Of a stretch of DNA of 39,104 bases, positions 25,834 to 35,855 are shown in pieces. Position numbers and translations under genes: made by a program. Source of the DNA: Gallionella sp. (lineage in GTDB: Bacteria > Pseudomonadota > Gammaproteobacteria > Burkholderiales > Gallionellaceae); NCBI GenBank assembly GCA_025350705.1, contig JANXXH010000066.1, forward strand, positions 1-39,104, written 5' to 3'. The notes under the pieces were generated by a model that searched no databases, had not been told where the DNA came from, and saw only the letters and a program-made list of their open reading frames with translations. Numbering within the stretch: position 1 is the stretch's first letter; each line of letters opens with the position of its first letter.

Positions 25834-27306
25834 TTAAGCAAACCATGGTGCGCGAGCCGCCATAATCAATGTATTGGCACGCTCGCCATCCATGCCGGAC
25901 AGCTCCACCAACTCATCCACATCCAGGTCCGCCAATTGATCTTGCGTCGCAATACCCTTGGCAGCCAGGGTGCGTGCGGTCTGCTCATCCATGCCTTCCA
26001 GCTTGAGCAGATCTTCGATGCCGTGTTCCACTTTTTCTTCGCTGGCGATTGCCGCCGTCAACAGTGCATTGCGTGCGCGGGTACGCAACTCATTCACAGT
26101 CGCTTCGTCGAACGATTCGATCTCGAGCATTTCTTCCAGCGGCACATACGCCACTTCTTCCAGCGTATTGAAACCTTCCTGCACCAGAATGTCGGCAACT
26201 TCTTCGTCCACATCAAGCTTTTCCATGAACATCGCGCGCGTATTGGAAAACTCCTCATTATGCTTTTCGCTGGACTGTTCAACCGTCATGATATTCAGTT
26301 CCCATCCGGTCAATTCACTTGCCAGACGCACGTTCTGACCGCCGCGCCCGATTGCCTGCGCCAAATTTTCTTCCTCGACCACCACATCCATGCTGTGGCG
26401 CTCCTCATCCACAACGATGCTGCTCACCTCGGCAGGAGCAAGTGCATTGATGACATAGGTGGCCGGGTCTTCCGCCCAGAGAATGATATCCACGCGTTCA
26501 CCGGCCAATTCGTTGGTCACTCCCTGCACGCGCGAACCGCGCATTCCCACGCAAGTACCGATAGGATCGATACGCGGATCATGCGATAACACTGCAATTT
26601 TTGCGCGTGAACCCGGGTCGCGGGCGGCGCTGACGATCTCCAGCAACTTCTCTTCGATCTCCGGCACTTCCAGCTCAAACAATTTGGTCAGCAATTCATT
26701 CGAGGTGCGCGACAAGATCACTTGAGGTCCGCGTGCACTGCGATCCACGCGCAGCAGATGCGCCTTGACACGATCGCCGACACGCAAGTTTTCCTTCGCG
26801 ATCATTTGATCGCGCGGCAACAAGGCTTCGATCTTGCCGAATTCGATGATCGCGTTGCCGCGCTCAAGCCGTTTGACGGTTCCAGACACCAGATGTTCTT
26901 TGCGATCCATGAAGTCGGCCAATACCTGCTCGCGCTCGGCATCGCGGATCTTCTGGAAGATCACCTGCTTCGCAGCTTGCGCTCCGATGCGCCCGAAATC
27001 TATGGATTCCAGCGGCTCTTCGACAAAATCTCCAACTTGAATATCGGGATCGCGCCTTTGCGCTTCTTCCAGTTTGATATGCAGGTCAGGGGTCTCGAAG
27101 GTTTCGTCGTCCATCACTTCCCAGCGGCGGAAGGATTCATATGCGCCAGTATTGCGATCTATTGCTACACGCACGTCAGCCTCGTCGGCAAAACGCTTTT
27201 TAGTCGCGGAAGCCAAGGCAGACTCAAGCGACTCGAACACAACCTCCTTGTCCACGTTCTTTTCACGGGACAATGCATCCACCAACAACAAAATTTCACG
27301 ACTCAT
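25834..27306 (-). CDS. nusA: Transcription termination/antitermination factor NusA
   Basis: The 490-residue product has an N-terminal RNA polymerase-binding domain (1-130), an S1 domain (about 135-200), two KH domains (about 230-345, with [19 protein letters not shown] and [18 protein letters not shown]), and two C-terminal acidic helix-hairpin-helix repeats (about 365-485). It modulates pausing, termination and antitermination. Its length and two C-terminal repeats are as in E. coli. It follows rimP by 38 bases and precedes infB. Confidence 0.97.
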   Translation of the reverse strand: MSREILLLVDALSREKNVDKEVVFESLESALASATKKRFADEADVRVAIDRNTGAYESFRRWEVMDDETFETPDLHIKLEEAQRRDPDIQVGDFVEEPLESIDFGRIGAQAAKQVIFQKIRDAEREQVLADFMDRKEHLVSGTVKRLERGNAIIEFGKIEALLPRDQMIAKENLRVGDRVKAHLLRVDRSARGPQVILSRTSNELLTKLFELEVPEIEEKLLEIVSAARDPGSRAKIAVLSHDPRIDPIGTCVGMRGSRVQGVTNELAGERVDIILWAEDPATYVINALAPAEVSSIVVDEERHSMDVVVEEENLAQAIGRGGQNVRLASELTGWELNIMTVEQSSEKHNEEFSNTRAMFMEKLDVDEEVADILVQEGFNTLEEVAYVPLEEMLEIESFDEATVNELRTRARNALLTAAIASEEKVEHGIEDLLKLEGMDEQTARTLAAKGIATQDQLADLDVDELVELSGMDGERANTLIMAARAPWFA

Positions 27307-27344
27307 TCCATATCTCCGGCAAATTGCCCGCTAAACACTAAAAA

Positions 27345-27770
27345 CTAAAAAGTCGGCACTAAACGCGCCTTGTCCAAATCCGACAGTTCAATCGCTACCT
27401 GATTGCCGTCCACATCCAATTGCAATATCCCATCGTTAATTCCACCTATCACGCCTACGAAATTCTTGCGGCCTGCCAGCGGCATATGCAGCTTGAGTTG
27501 CGCTTTTTCACCGGCAAAGCGCACAAAGTCCGCTTCTTTCTTCAGCGGCCTGTCCAAGCCCGGCGACGAAACTTCGAGGCGGTCATAATCGACGTTCTCG
27601 ACCAAAAACAACCTCGTCAATTGATTACTCACCGTTTGGCAGTCATCCACCGAAATGCCTTGCGGCTTGTCGATGAACACGCGCAACAGGCCGCGCCCCG
27701 AGCGTTCCAAGTCCACCAACTCATAGCCCAAGCCATTTACTGTAGTCTCGACCAGCTTCACCACATCCAT
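27345..27770 (-). CDS. rimP: Ribosome maturation factor RimP
   Basis: The 141-residue product assists 30S maturation. It begins [20 protein letters not shown], has [18 protein letters not shown] near residue 30, and [21 protein letters not shown] near 68, all family blocks. ATG 27770 was chosen from the family start, with AGGA just upstream. An in-frame upstream ATG at 27833 falls within the terminator-like hairpin. It is the first gene of the rimP-nusA-infB operon. Confidence 0.94.
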   Translation of the reverse strand: MDVVKLVETTVNGLGYELVDLERSGRGLLRVFIDKPQGISVDDCQTVSNQLTRLFLVENVDYDRLEVSSPGLDRPLKKEADFVRFAGEKAQLKLHMPLAGRKNFVGVIGGINDGILQLDVDGNQVAIELSDLDKARLVPTF

Positions 27771-27811
27771 AAATCCTGCTTCACCAAATTCAAAAAATAT
27801 GCCCCACAAAT

Positions 27812-27831
27812 AAAAAACGGGCTCGAAGCCC
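27812..27831 (-). terminator. Terminator-like hairpin between nadE and rimP
   Basis: On the minus strand GGGCT and AGCCC pair around TCG and are followed by GTTTTTTATTT. It could end the nadE transcript. If the rimP promoter is the TACAAT at 27850-27855, this hairpin lies in the rimP leader and could act as an attenuator. Confidence 0.6.
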
Positions 27832-27849
27832 ATCTACAAAACGCGGCGC

Positions 27850-27878
27850 ATTGTATCAAAAATTACGCTTAAATGGAA
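27850..27878 (-). promoter_or_regulatory. Possible promoter of the rimP-nusA-infB operon
   Basis: TACAAT (27850-27855) lies in the context TTTTTGATACAATGCGC, very like the region before acpP. The -35 candidate TTCCAT at 17-base spacing is weak, so the call rests mainly on the -10 box. Confidence 0.35.
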
Positions 27879-27883
27879 TTAGA

Positions 27884-29488
27884 TTAGAAAGAATCTTGGT
27901 AACGCACGGTAATCGGGTAGCGCCAGTCCTTGCCATAGCTGCGTTCGGTGATGCGTATGCCCACCGCAGACTGGCGCCGCTTATACTCGCTGATGCGGAT
28001 CAGATGCACTACCCGGCGCACATCTGCTTCCGCATAGCCACGCGCGATGATTTCCGGGATCGCGAGATTTTGCTCTACATAACAAGCCATGATGGCATCC
28101 AGCACATCATAGGGCGGCAAACTGTCCTGGTCGGTTTGGTCGGCGCGCAGTTCGGCACTCGGCGGGCGCGTGATGATGCGCTCTGGAATCACCTGATGCA
28201 GCGTGTTCCGGTAGCGCGCCAAGCGATACACCAAAGTTTTGCTGACATCTTTCAGTACCGCAAAACCCCCCGCCATATCACCATACAGCGTGGCATAACC
28301 CACGGTCATTTCCGACTTGTTGCCGGTGGTCAACACCAGCGAGCCGAGCTTATTGGACAAGGCCATCAGCAAGGTGCCGCGTATGCGCGCCTGCAAATTT
28401 TCTTCGGTGGTGTCAGCAGCACGTCCGGCGAAAGTCGTTGCCAGCGTGGCCAAATAGCTCTCAAACATCGCCTCGATAGGAAGCTCTTCATAACGCACGC
28501 CGAGGATTTTCGCCATCTCGCGTGCATCATCCAGGCTGATTTGCGCGGTATAGGGCGACGGCATCATCACCGCATGAACCTTTTCCGCCCCCAGCGCGTC
28601 AACTGCTATCGTCAGAGTCAATGCGGAATCGATCCCCCCAGACAATCCCAGCACCACACCCGGGAAGCGGTTCTTGGTGATGTAATCCCGCACGCCGAGG
28701 CACAGGGCGCGATAGACGCTGGCCTCATCACCGATCGCAGCGGCCATTGCACCGACCGGACGCCAGTCATCCTGTATTTCCAGCATCAACAGGGCTTCTT
28801 CAAAATGTACGCCTTGTGCGGTTAACACGCCGTTACGATCCATGGCGAAAGAACCGCCATCAAAGATCAGTTCATCCTGGCCACCCGCTAGGTTGGCATA
28901 GATCACCGCCATACCAGTCTCCGCAATCCTCTCACGAATGACCTGATGACGGGATGCCTGCTTGCCGATTGCGTAAGGTGATGCATTCAGCACCAGCAGA
29001 ACTTCCGCTCCTGCGCCGCGCGCGCGACGTGCTGTAGCGGGCTCCCAAATATCCGCACAGATATTCAGGGCAAAGCGTACACCTTCTATTTCAAATAAAC
29101 ATGGCTCAGTACCGTGATCGAAATAACGCTCCTCATCGAACACAGAATAATTTGGCAGTTCATATTTGAGATAGGTCGCAGCAATCACGCCATCCCTAAG
29201 CAGCGAAGCAGCGTTGTAACGCTTCCCGTCCTGTTCATGCGGATGACCCACCACCACGGCGATATCCGAAATCTTACCGGCGAGTTCATTCAGTGCCTGC
29301 GCGCATGCATGGTAAAAGCCATCACGCAGCAACAAATCCTCAGGCGGATATCCGCACAGACTCAGCTCAGGCGTCAGCAATAATTGCACGTCTTGTTGCC
29401 TGGCCTGTTCGGCATATTGCAAAATCTTTGCAACATTCCCCGCCAGATCACCTAACACACAGTTGATTTGCGCGATTGCCAATTTCAT
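27884..29488 (-). CDS. nadE: Glutamine-dependent NAD+ synthetase
   Basis: The 534-residue product makes NAD+ from deamido-NAD+ using glutamine. An N-terminal nitrilase-fold glutaminase domain (about 1-250) shows the catalytic triad: Glu41 in LLTPELSLCGYPPEDL, Lys in YLKYELPNY near 110, and Cys in NICADIWEP near 146. The C-terminal synthetase domain has the ATP pyrophosphatase loop LGLSGGIDSALT near residue 282. It ends about 110 bases before rimP and is probably transcribed separately. Confidence 0.96.
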   Translation of the reverse strand: MKLAIAQINCVLGDLAGNVAKILQYAEQARQQDVQLLLTPELSLCGYPPEDLLLRDGFYHACAQALNELAGKISDIAVVVGHPHEQDGKRYNAASLLRDGVIAATYLKYELPNYSVFDEERYFDHGTEPCLFEIEGVRFALNICADIWEPATARRARGAGAEVLLVLNASPYAIGKQASRHQVIRERIAETGMAVIYANLAGGQDELIFDGGSFAMDRNGVLTAQGVHFEEALLMLEIQDDWRPVGAMAAAIGDEASVYRALCLGVRDYITKNRFPGVVLGLSGGIDSALTLTIAVDALGAEKVHAVMMPSPYTAQISLDDAREMAKILGVRYEELPIEAMFESYLATLATTFAGRAADTTEENLQARIRGTLLMALSNKLGSLVLTTGNKSEMTVGYATLYGDMAGGFAVLKDVSKTLVYRLARYRNTLHQVIPERIITRPPSAELRADQTDQDSLPPYDVLDAIMACYVEQNLAIPEIIARGYAEADVRRVVHLIRISEYKRRQSAVGIRITERSYGKDWRYPITVRYQDSF

Positions 29489-29612
29489 CGTTATGCTGAA
29501 AAATAATTAAGGATATGCATCTTACCATCGTGGCACACGCTTGAAATGAGCAAAAGCGGTTGGCGGCAAAGCTTGCACTTTTCACACCCTGCCCTTCAAA
29601 AATCTACACCAC

Positions 29613-32600
29613 TCAGGGTTCCGGAGGAGCTTCAGGAACAGCGTCAGGCGCAAGTGTGGCTTGAGGGATAGGTATGTCTTCTTCAACAACAGCGGCTTCA
29701 ACTTTGGCAACTATGGGTATATCAAAATAGTAACTTAAACCAAAGCTGAATATTTTGTTTTTGATCGTCATCGAACCATCCTGGTTCGAGAAATTATTCA
29801 CCTTATACTCAGCAATCGCACTCCAACGAGGCGCAAAGTTATACTCCACACCTACAGCGGAATGGGGACTTTTTCCCTTGATGGAACCCAGATTGGCATC
29901 CTTGGTGGCATCGTTATAACCATAACCCCGCTTGACATAAAGCAGCCAATCCCCAACAGGCAATCCCAACTTGGCATCCAAGCCCAAAGCACGGCTACCA
30001 TACCCAACTCCGTTAGAATGAATGGCATAATTATTCCAGTCCAAATAAACGCCTACGCCGGCGACAATAGCTTTCAAATCCCAGTTATACCCGCCCTGCA
30101 GATAGCCTCCCTGCAGGCCATATGCAAGGGTGGTTGCACTGGGCACATTGATTGCGCCCGTTGCATTGGATATGTTCAAGCCGAACCGGCCGTTGAAGAA
30201 CTTACCCCTGAAAGGACTTGGCTCTGTGCCATGTATGGTGATCTTGACTGTGGTGGTCGTGCCGTCCGAACTGGTCACAATGAAGGTGTCACTTACGCTC
30301 TCGTTCTTTTTGAGTTCCTCAAAATTGCTTTTGGCGACATAGTTCCATTCACCATGCTTGTCGATATTGAAAGTTCCGGTAGTACCTGCGAAATCTTTCT
30401 GTTCCACAAAAATTTCCGGGTTGTCCACGTCCTTGATGGTCAGCCTGCCTTTGGCGCTCTGAGGAATCTCGATCTCATCCAGATCGATGTTGGCAGAACT
30501 CAGGATCGCTGGGTCATTGGTGCCGTTGATCGTGACTTTCACCGTGGTAGTGGTGCCGTCAGCACTGCATACAATGAAGCTATCTACCAATTTATCGCCG
30601 ATATTGAGGTAATCGAAGGCGCTTTTGGCAACATAGGTCCACGCACCTGACTCGTCGATGTTGAAGATGCCGTTAGCGCCCGGGATTTTGCTCTGTGCCA
30701 CAAAAGTCTGTGCACTATCCACATCGCTTATGCTCAGTTTACCGCTGGTGCTCAATGGGGCGTTGGTTTCATTCAGCACGATGTCGGCAGAACTCAGGAT
30801 CGCAGGGTCATTAGTGCCGTTGATAGTAATTCTGACCGTGGTGATCGTGCCGTCCGAACTCGTTACAGGAATGATACCGCCGATGTAGTCTCCTTCATTG
30901 AGGTTATCAAATGCGTCGTTGGCGACATAAGTCCACGCACCCGAAGAGTCGATGTTAAAGATACCGTTGGCAACAGAAACCTTGTTCTGAGCCACGAATG
31001 TCTCAGGGTCGTCCACATCGCTGATGGTCAACTTGCCGCTGGCCGTCAACGGTTCGTTGGTTTCATCCATAGTGATATCGGCAGAGCTCAATATCGCCGG
31101 GTCGTTGGTGCCGTTGGCGGTGACCCTTACCGTGGTGGTGGTACCGTCCGAACTGGTTACGGTGAATATGTCGCTTGCGCTCCGCCCCACGTTGAGTTCA
31201 TCAAGAGCGCTGTTAGTGACATAGGTCCAGGTGCCTGAAGAGTCGATGTTGAAAATTCCGTTGGTTCCTTCGGCATTGCTCTGTGCCACAAAGGTCTGCG
31301 GACTGTCCACATCCTTGATGGTCAGCTTGCCACCGGTACTCAGAGGTTCATCGGATTCTGTCAACACGACATCGTCAGTGCTCAGGATCGCCGGATCGTT
31401 GGTACCGTTGATGGTGACTTTCACTGTAGTGGTCGTGCCATCCGCACTGGATACAGTGAAACTGTCACTCAGGCTGTCGCCCACGTTGAGATAATCGAAG
31501 GCGCTGTTGGCGACATAAGTCCAGGCTCCTGAAGAATCAATGTTGAATATTCCGTTAATACCTGCGACTTTATTCTGCGCCACGAAGATCTCGGGGCTAT
31601 CGACATCCTTGATGGTCAACTTGCCGGAAAATTTCAAAGGAACATTGGTCTCATCCAGGGCGATATCATCTGCACTCAAGATCGCCGGGTCGTTGGTCCC
31701 GTTGATGGTGACTCTCACTGTAGTGGTCGTGCCGTCCGCACTGCTTACAGTGAATTTATCGCTGACGCTCTGACCTACGTTGAGTTCATCAAACGCGCTG
31801 TTGGCAACATAGGTCCATGCACCCGAGTCGACGTTGAAGGTGCCGTTGGCACCAGCGACATTGCTCTGTGCCACGAAAGTCTCCGGACTATCCACATCCT
31901 TGATGGTCAGCTTGCCGCCGGTTTTCAGGGGTTCGTTGGTTTCATCAAGGGAAATATCTGCTGAACTCAGGATCGCGGGGTCATTGGTTCCGGTTATGGT
32001 TATTTTGATTGTGGTGGTCGTGCCGTCAGCACTTGACACGATAAAGTTGTCACTGACAACCTGACCTTCCTTGAGCTCATCAAGGGCGCTTTTGGTCACA
32101 TAAGCCCATGCACCAGTAGCATCGATACTGACAGTGCCGTAGTCGCCGTCCTTTTTCTCCGCGATAAAAGTCTTTGGACTGTCCACGTCCTTGATGGTCA
32201 GCTTGCCATGTGCTTTCAAGGGTATGTTGGTTTCTGTCAGCGCGACATCGGCTGAACTCAAGATCGCCGGATCATTGGTACCCTTGATGGTGATCTTCAC
32301 TGTGGTGGTCGTGCCGTCCGCACTGGACACGATAAAGATGTCGGTGGCATCCTTACTCACATTGAGATAATCGAGAGCGCTGTTGGTGACATAATTCCAA
32401 GCACCTGATGAGTCGATACTGAATGTGCCATATTTGCTGACCTTCTTCTGCGCCACAAAAGTCTCCGGGCTATCCACATCCTTGATAGTCAGTTTGCCGC
32501 TGGTGCTCAATGGTTCGTTGGTTTCTGTCAGCACCACGTCGGCTGCACTCAGGATCGCCGGATCGTTGATGCCCTTGATGGTGATTTTTACTGTGGTGAT

Positions 32601-33269
32601 AGTACCGTCCGCACTGGATACGATAAAGCTATCCTTAACGTTCTGTCCGACGTTGAGATATTTAAATGCACTGTTCGCAACATAGGTCCAGGCACCTGAA
32701 GCATCGATGTTGAAGGTGCCGTTGGAACCGGCGACATTGCTCTGCGCTACAAAAGTCTCCGGGCTATCCACATCTTTAATGGTCAGCTTGCCGCTGGTAC
32801 TCAGAGGTTCATTGGTTTCCTTAAGGATGATGTTGGCAGAACTCAGGATCGCCGGGTCATTGGTTCCATTGATAGTGACTTTCACTGTAGTGGTCGCGCC
32901 ATCCGTACTGGATACGGTGAAGATGTCGCTGACGCTTTGACCCTCTTTAAGGTAATCAAGGGCGCCTTTGGTAGTATAGGTCCATGCACCTGCGCTGTTG
33001 ATGTTAAAGATGCCATAGGTACCTGCGACATTCTTCTGTGCGACTAAGGTCTGCGGGCTATCCACATTGCTGATAGTTAGTTTGCCATTGGCTTTCAAAG
33101 GTGCATTGGTTTCCGTCAACACGACGTCGGCAGCGCTCAGAGCCGCTGTTTTTTTTCTATCTTTGCTGGAGTTCATATCATCGCTGGTTTCAGCCAAGGC
33201 GACACCGTTAGTACCCAAAATGACTGTCGCAATTATGCTCAACAGCACGATTGGCAGTTCCTGACGCAT
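29613..33269 (-). CDS. Secreted VCBS-repeat protein with C-terminal outer-membrane beta-barrel
   Basis: The 1218-residue product has a signal peptide (MRQELPIVLLSIIATVIL, likely cut after VALA), a polar spacer, and ten tandem VCBS/cadherin-like repeats of about 97-98 residues (about 41-1015). Each repeat has a KLTIKDVDSPETF block, FNIDSSGAWTYV, SADGTTTTVKVTI and an NGTNDPAIL end. A beta-barrel of about 165 residues follows (about 1018-1184, alternating aromatic strands ending YYFDIPIV), resembling opacity/OmpA-type eight-strand barrels. The last 30 residues are Pro/Glu/Ala-rich. It probably displays the repeats from the outer membrane as an adhesin; this is inference. Repeats 8 and 10 are the most divergent. 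ATG 33320 is an alternative start, with AAGG overlapping the preceding stop codon. Confidence 0.85.
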   Translation of the reverse strand: MRQELPIVLLSIIATVILGTNGVALAETSDDMNSSKDRKKTAALSAADVVLTETNAPLKANGKLTISNVDSPQTLVAQKNVAGTYGIFNINSAGAWTYTTKGALDYLKEGQSVSDIFTVSSTDGATTTVKVTINGTNDPAILSSANIILKETNEPLSTSGKLTIKDVDSPETFVAQSNVAGSNGTFNIDASGAWTYVANSAFKYLNVGQNVKDSFIVSSADGTITTVKITIKGINDPAILSAADVVLTETNEPLSTSGKLTIKDVDSPETFVAQKKVSKYGTFSIDSSGAWNYVTNSALDYLNVSKDATDIFIVSSADGTTTTVKITIKGTNDPAILSSADVALTETNIPLKAHGKLTIKDVDSPKTFIAEKKDGDYGTVSIDATGAWAYVTKSALDELKEGQVVSDNFIVSSADGTTTTIKITITGTNDPAILSSADISLDETNEPLKTGGKLTIKDVDSPETFVAQSNVAGANGTFNVDSGAWTYVANSAFDELNVGQSVSDKFTVSSADGTTTTVRVTINGTNDPAILSADDIALDETNVPLKFSGKLTIKDVDSPEIFVAQNKVAGINGIFNIDSSGAWTYVANSAFDYLNVGDSLSDSFTVSSADGTTTTVKVTINGTNDPAILSTDDVVLTESDEPLSTGGKLTIKDVDSPQTFVAQSNAEGTNGIFNIDSSGTWTYVTNSALDELNVGRSASDIFTVTSSDGTTTTVRVTANGTNDPAILSSADITMDETNEPLTASGKLTISDVDDPETFVAQNKVSVANGIFNIDSSGAWTYVANDAFDNLNEGDYIGGIIPVTSSDGTITTVRITINGTNDPAILSSADIVLNETNAPLSTSGKLSISDVDSAQTFVAQSKIPGANGIFNIDESGAWTYVAKSAFDYLNIGDKLVDSFIVCSADGTTTTVKVTINGTNDPAILSSANIDLDEIEIPQSAKGRLTIKDVDNPEIFVEQKDFAGTTGTFNIDKHGEWNYVAKSNFEELKKNESVSDTFIVTSSDGTTTTVKITIHGTEPSPFRGKFFNGRFGLNISNATGAINVPSATTLAYGLQGGYLQGGYNWDLKAIVAGVGVYLDWNNYAIHSNGVGYGSRALGLDAKLGLPVGDWLLYVKRGYGYNDATKDANLGSIKGKSPHSAVGVEYNFAPRWSAIAEYKVNNFSNQDGSMTIKNKIFSFGLSYYFDIPIVAKVEAAVVEEDIPIPQATLAPDAVPEAPPEP

Positions 33270-33326
33270 AGCGCCTTGCCTAATGAACTGCGTACCTGAA
33301 AAATATCCGTCAAATAACATAAGGCC

Positions 33327-35828
33327 TTATTTACGCTTCGCCGGATTATTGGTGCCATTGATGGTGACTCTTACTGTAGTAGGCGTGCCATCCGCACTTG
33401 TTACAGTAAAGATGTCACCGACACTCTTGCCCGCTTCGAGGTAATCAAAGGCGCTGTTGGCGACATAAGTCCATGCACCTGAAGAGTCGATGTTAAAAGT
33501 GCCATTGGTGCCGGCGACTTTGTTCTGTGCCACAAATGTCTCCGGGCTGTCCACATCCTTGATGGTCAGTTTGCCACCGGTGCTCAGGGGAACGTTGCTT
33601 TGTTTCAACGCGACGTCGGCATCGCTCAAGATCGCCGGGTCATTGGTGCCGTTGATGGTGACTTTCACTGTGGTAGTGGTCCCATCCGCACTGGATACAG
33701 TGAATTTGTCGCTGACGCTTTGACCCTCTTTGAGGTAATCGAGAGCACTGTTGGTGGCATAGGTCCATACGCCTGCACTGTTAATGTTGAATGTACCGTA
33801 TGTACCTGCGGTCAGCCTCTGTGCCACGAAAGTCTGCGGGCTGTCCACATCGCTAATGGTCAGCGTGCCACGCGTCTTCAAAGGAACGTTGGTTTCTGTC
33901 AACGCGACATCGACATAACTCAGGATCGCAGGGTCGTTAGTGCCGTTGATGGTGATTTTCACTGTAGTGGTCGTGCCATCCGCACTGGATACGGTGAATT
34001 TATCGCTGACGCTTTGCCCCTCGTTGAGGTAATCCAAGGCGTCGTTGGTGACATAGGTCCATACACCGAAAGAATCAATGTTGAAAATTCCGTATGTACC
34101 TGCGACCTTTCTTTGTGTAACAAAAGTCTCCGGGCTGTCTACATCCTTGATGGTCAGCTTGCCGCCGGTAGTCAAAGGCTCGTTGGTTTCTGTCAGCAAG
34201 ACATCGGCAGCACTCAGGATTGCCGGGTCATTGCTGCCGTTGATGGTGACTTTTACTGTAGTAGTCGTACCGTCCGCACTGGACACGGTGAATTTGTCGC
34301 TGACGCTCTGACCCACGTTGAGATAATCAAAGGCGCTGTTGGCGACATAGGTCCATGCACCTAGAACGTCGATGTTGAACATGCCATAGGTGCCTGCGAC
34401 ATTGTTCTGCGCTACGAAGAGCTCCGGGCTATCCACGTCTTTGATGGTCAACGTGCCGCTGGTGCGCAGAGGTTCGTTGGTTTCTGTCAGCAAGACATCG
34501 GACGAGCTCAGGATTGCCGGGTCGTTGGTGCCTTTGATGGTGACTTTTACTGAAGTGGTCGTGCCATCCGCACTGGATACCGTGAAATTATCGCTGATGC
34601 TTTGACCTTCCTTGAGGTAATCAAAGGCGCTATTGGCGACATAAGTCCATGTACCTGCGCTGGTGATGTTGAAAAGACCATAGCTACCTGCAACATTACT
34701 CTGTGCCACAAAGGTCTCCGGGCTGTCCACATCTTTAATGCTCAGCTTGCCCCCAGTTTTCAAAGGGTCGTTGGTTTCTTTTAGGGTGATATTGGCGAAA
34801 CCCAGGATCGCCGGATCGTTGGTGCCGTTGATGGTGATTTTCACTGTAGTGGTCGTGCCATCCGCACTGGATACGGTGAAGATGTCGTTTACGATCTGTC
34901 CCTCTTTGAGGAAATCGAGGGCACCTTTGGAAACATAAGACCAAATACCGGTACTGTCGATATTAAAGGTGCCGTAGGCGCCGACCTTATTCTGTGCCAC
35001 GAAGGTCTCCGGGCTGTCCACATCTTTAATGGTCAACCTGCCACGGGTTCTCAAGGTAACGTTGGATTCTGTAAACACGATGTCGGCCGCGCTCAAGATG
35101 GCCGGGTCGTTGGTGCCGACGATGGTGACTTTCACTGTGGTGGCCGTGCTGTCCGCACTGGATACCGTGAAGATGTCGCTGACGCGCTGACCCTCTTTGA
35201 GATAATCAAGGGCACTGTTGGCAGTGTAGGTCCATACACCGGCACTGTTGATGCTGAATGCACCGTAGTTACCCGCGACTTTTCTCTGCGCCACAAAGGT
35301 ATCCGGGCTGTCCACATCCTTGATGGTCAGCTTGCCACGAATTCTCAAAGGTTCGTTTGTTTCTGTTAGCAAGATATCGGCTGAACTCAGAATCGCCGGA
35401 TCATTGGTGCCGTTGATGGTCACTTTCACTGTGGTGGCCGCGCCATCCGTACTGGATACGTTGAAGATGTCGCTGACACCCTGACCCGCGCTGAGATAAT
35501 CGAGAGCACTTTTGGTGACATAAGTCCAGTCACCTGAAGCGTCGATGTTAAAGGTACCGTAGCTGCCGATTTTTTTCTGCGCCACGAAGGACACTGGATT
35601 GTCCACACCACTAATAACCAACTTGCCATTTGCCTTTAAAGGCTCATTGCCTTCTATCAGCACGACGTCTGCAGAAGTGAGGGTCGCTAATTTTTTACTG
35701 TCAAAGCGGCCACTTTGCTCTGCGTTAGTTTCAGCCAGGACAATATCGGCAACACTCAGCATGGCTGATGCAATCATGCCCAATAGCACAATTGTCAGTA
35801 ACTTATGTGTATTGCCAGAGCATCTCAT
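33327..35828 (-). CDS. Secreted VCBS-repeat protein without a membrane anchor
   Basis: The 833-residue product has a signal peptide (hydrophobic segment about 10-30, likely cut after IVLA before ETNAEQ) and eight VCBS/cadherin-like repeats of about 98 residues (about 47-829), very similar to those of the downstream gene. It stops right after the eighth repeat with NNPAKRK and has no barrel, LPxTG, RTX or type I secretion tail. It might be released, periplasmic, or bound by its neighbour. It lies 27 bases after rmuC and is followed in the same frame by its paralogue. The two genes look like a tandem duplication with repeat-number change. No good ribosome-binding site precedes ATG 35828. Confidence 0.85.
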   Translation of the reverse strand: MRCSGNTHKLLTIVLLGMIASAMLSVADIVLAETNAEQSGRFDSKKLATLTSADVVLIEGNEPLKANGKLVISGVDNPVSFVAQKKIGSYGTFNIDASGDWTYVTKSALDYLSAGQGVSDIFNVSSTDGAATTVKVTINGTNDPAILSSADILLTETNEPLRIRGKLTIKDVDSPDTFVAQRKVAGNYGAFSINSAGVWTYTANSALDYLKEGQRVSDIFTVSSADSTATTVKVTIVGTNDPAILSAADIVFTESNVTLRTRGRLTIKDVDSPETFVAQNKVGAYGTFNIDSTGIWSYVSKGALDFLKEGQIVNDIFTVSSADGTTTTVKITINGTNDPAILGFANITLKETNDPLKTGGKLSIKDVDSPETFVAQSNVAGSYGLFNITSAGTWTYVANSAFDYLKEGQSISDNFTVSSADGTTTSVKVTIKGTNDPAILSSSDVLLTETNEPLRTSGTLTIKDVDSPELFVAQNNVAGTYGMFNIDVLGAWTYVANSAFDYLNVGQSVSDKFTVSSADGTTTTVKVTINGSNDPAILSAADVLLTETNEPLTTGGKLTIKDVDSPETFVTQRKVAGTYGIFNIDSFGVWTYVTNDALDYLNEGQSVSDKFTVSSADGTTTTVKITINGTNDPAILSYVDVALTETNVPLKTRGTLTISDVDSPQTFVAQRLTAGTYGTFNINSAGVWTYATNSALDYLKEGQSVSDKFTVSSADGTTTTVKVTINGTNDPAILSDADVALKQSNVPLSTGGKLTIKDVDSPETFVAQNKVAGTNGTFNIDSSGAWTYVANSAFDYLEAGKSVGDIFTVTSADGTPTTVRVTINGTNNPAKRK

Positions 35829-35855
35829 TGGATCAAATGATAAAAAATATTGTAA

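Noticed and set aside
24669-25865. A 398-codon plus-strand frame opposite infB
   Set aside because: Antisense to clearly conserved IF-2 domains and the repetitive Lys/Ala linker; composition is His/Phe/Leu-rich as expected for a shadow frame.
27851-28825. A 324-codon plus-strand frame opposite nadE
   Set aside because: Fully antisense to conserved catalytic motifs of NAD synthetase, with no family signature.
29862-35629. Many plus-strand open frames of 60-260 codons across the VCBS genes
   Set aside because: They recur with the period of the repeat and are antisense shadows of the repeated codons, without ribosome-binding sites.
29613-35828. Direct repeats suggesting a CRISPR array
   Set aside because: The period is about 294 bases, coding throughout and in frame; these are protein-domain repeats.
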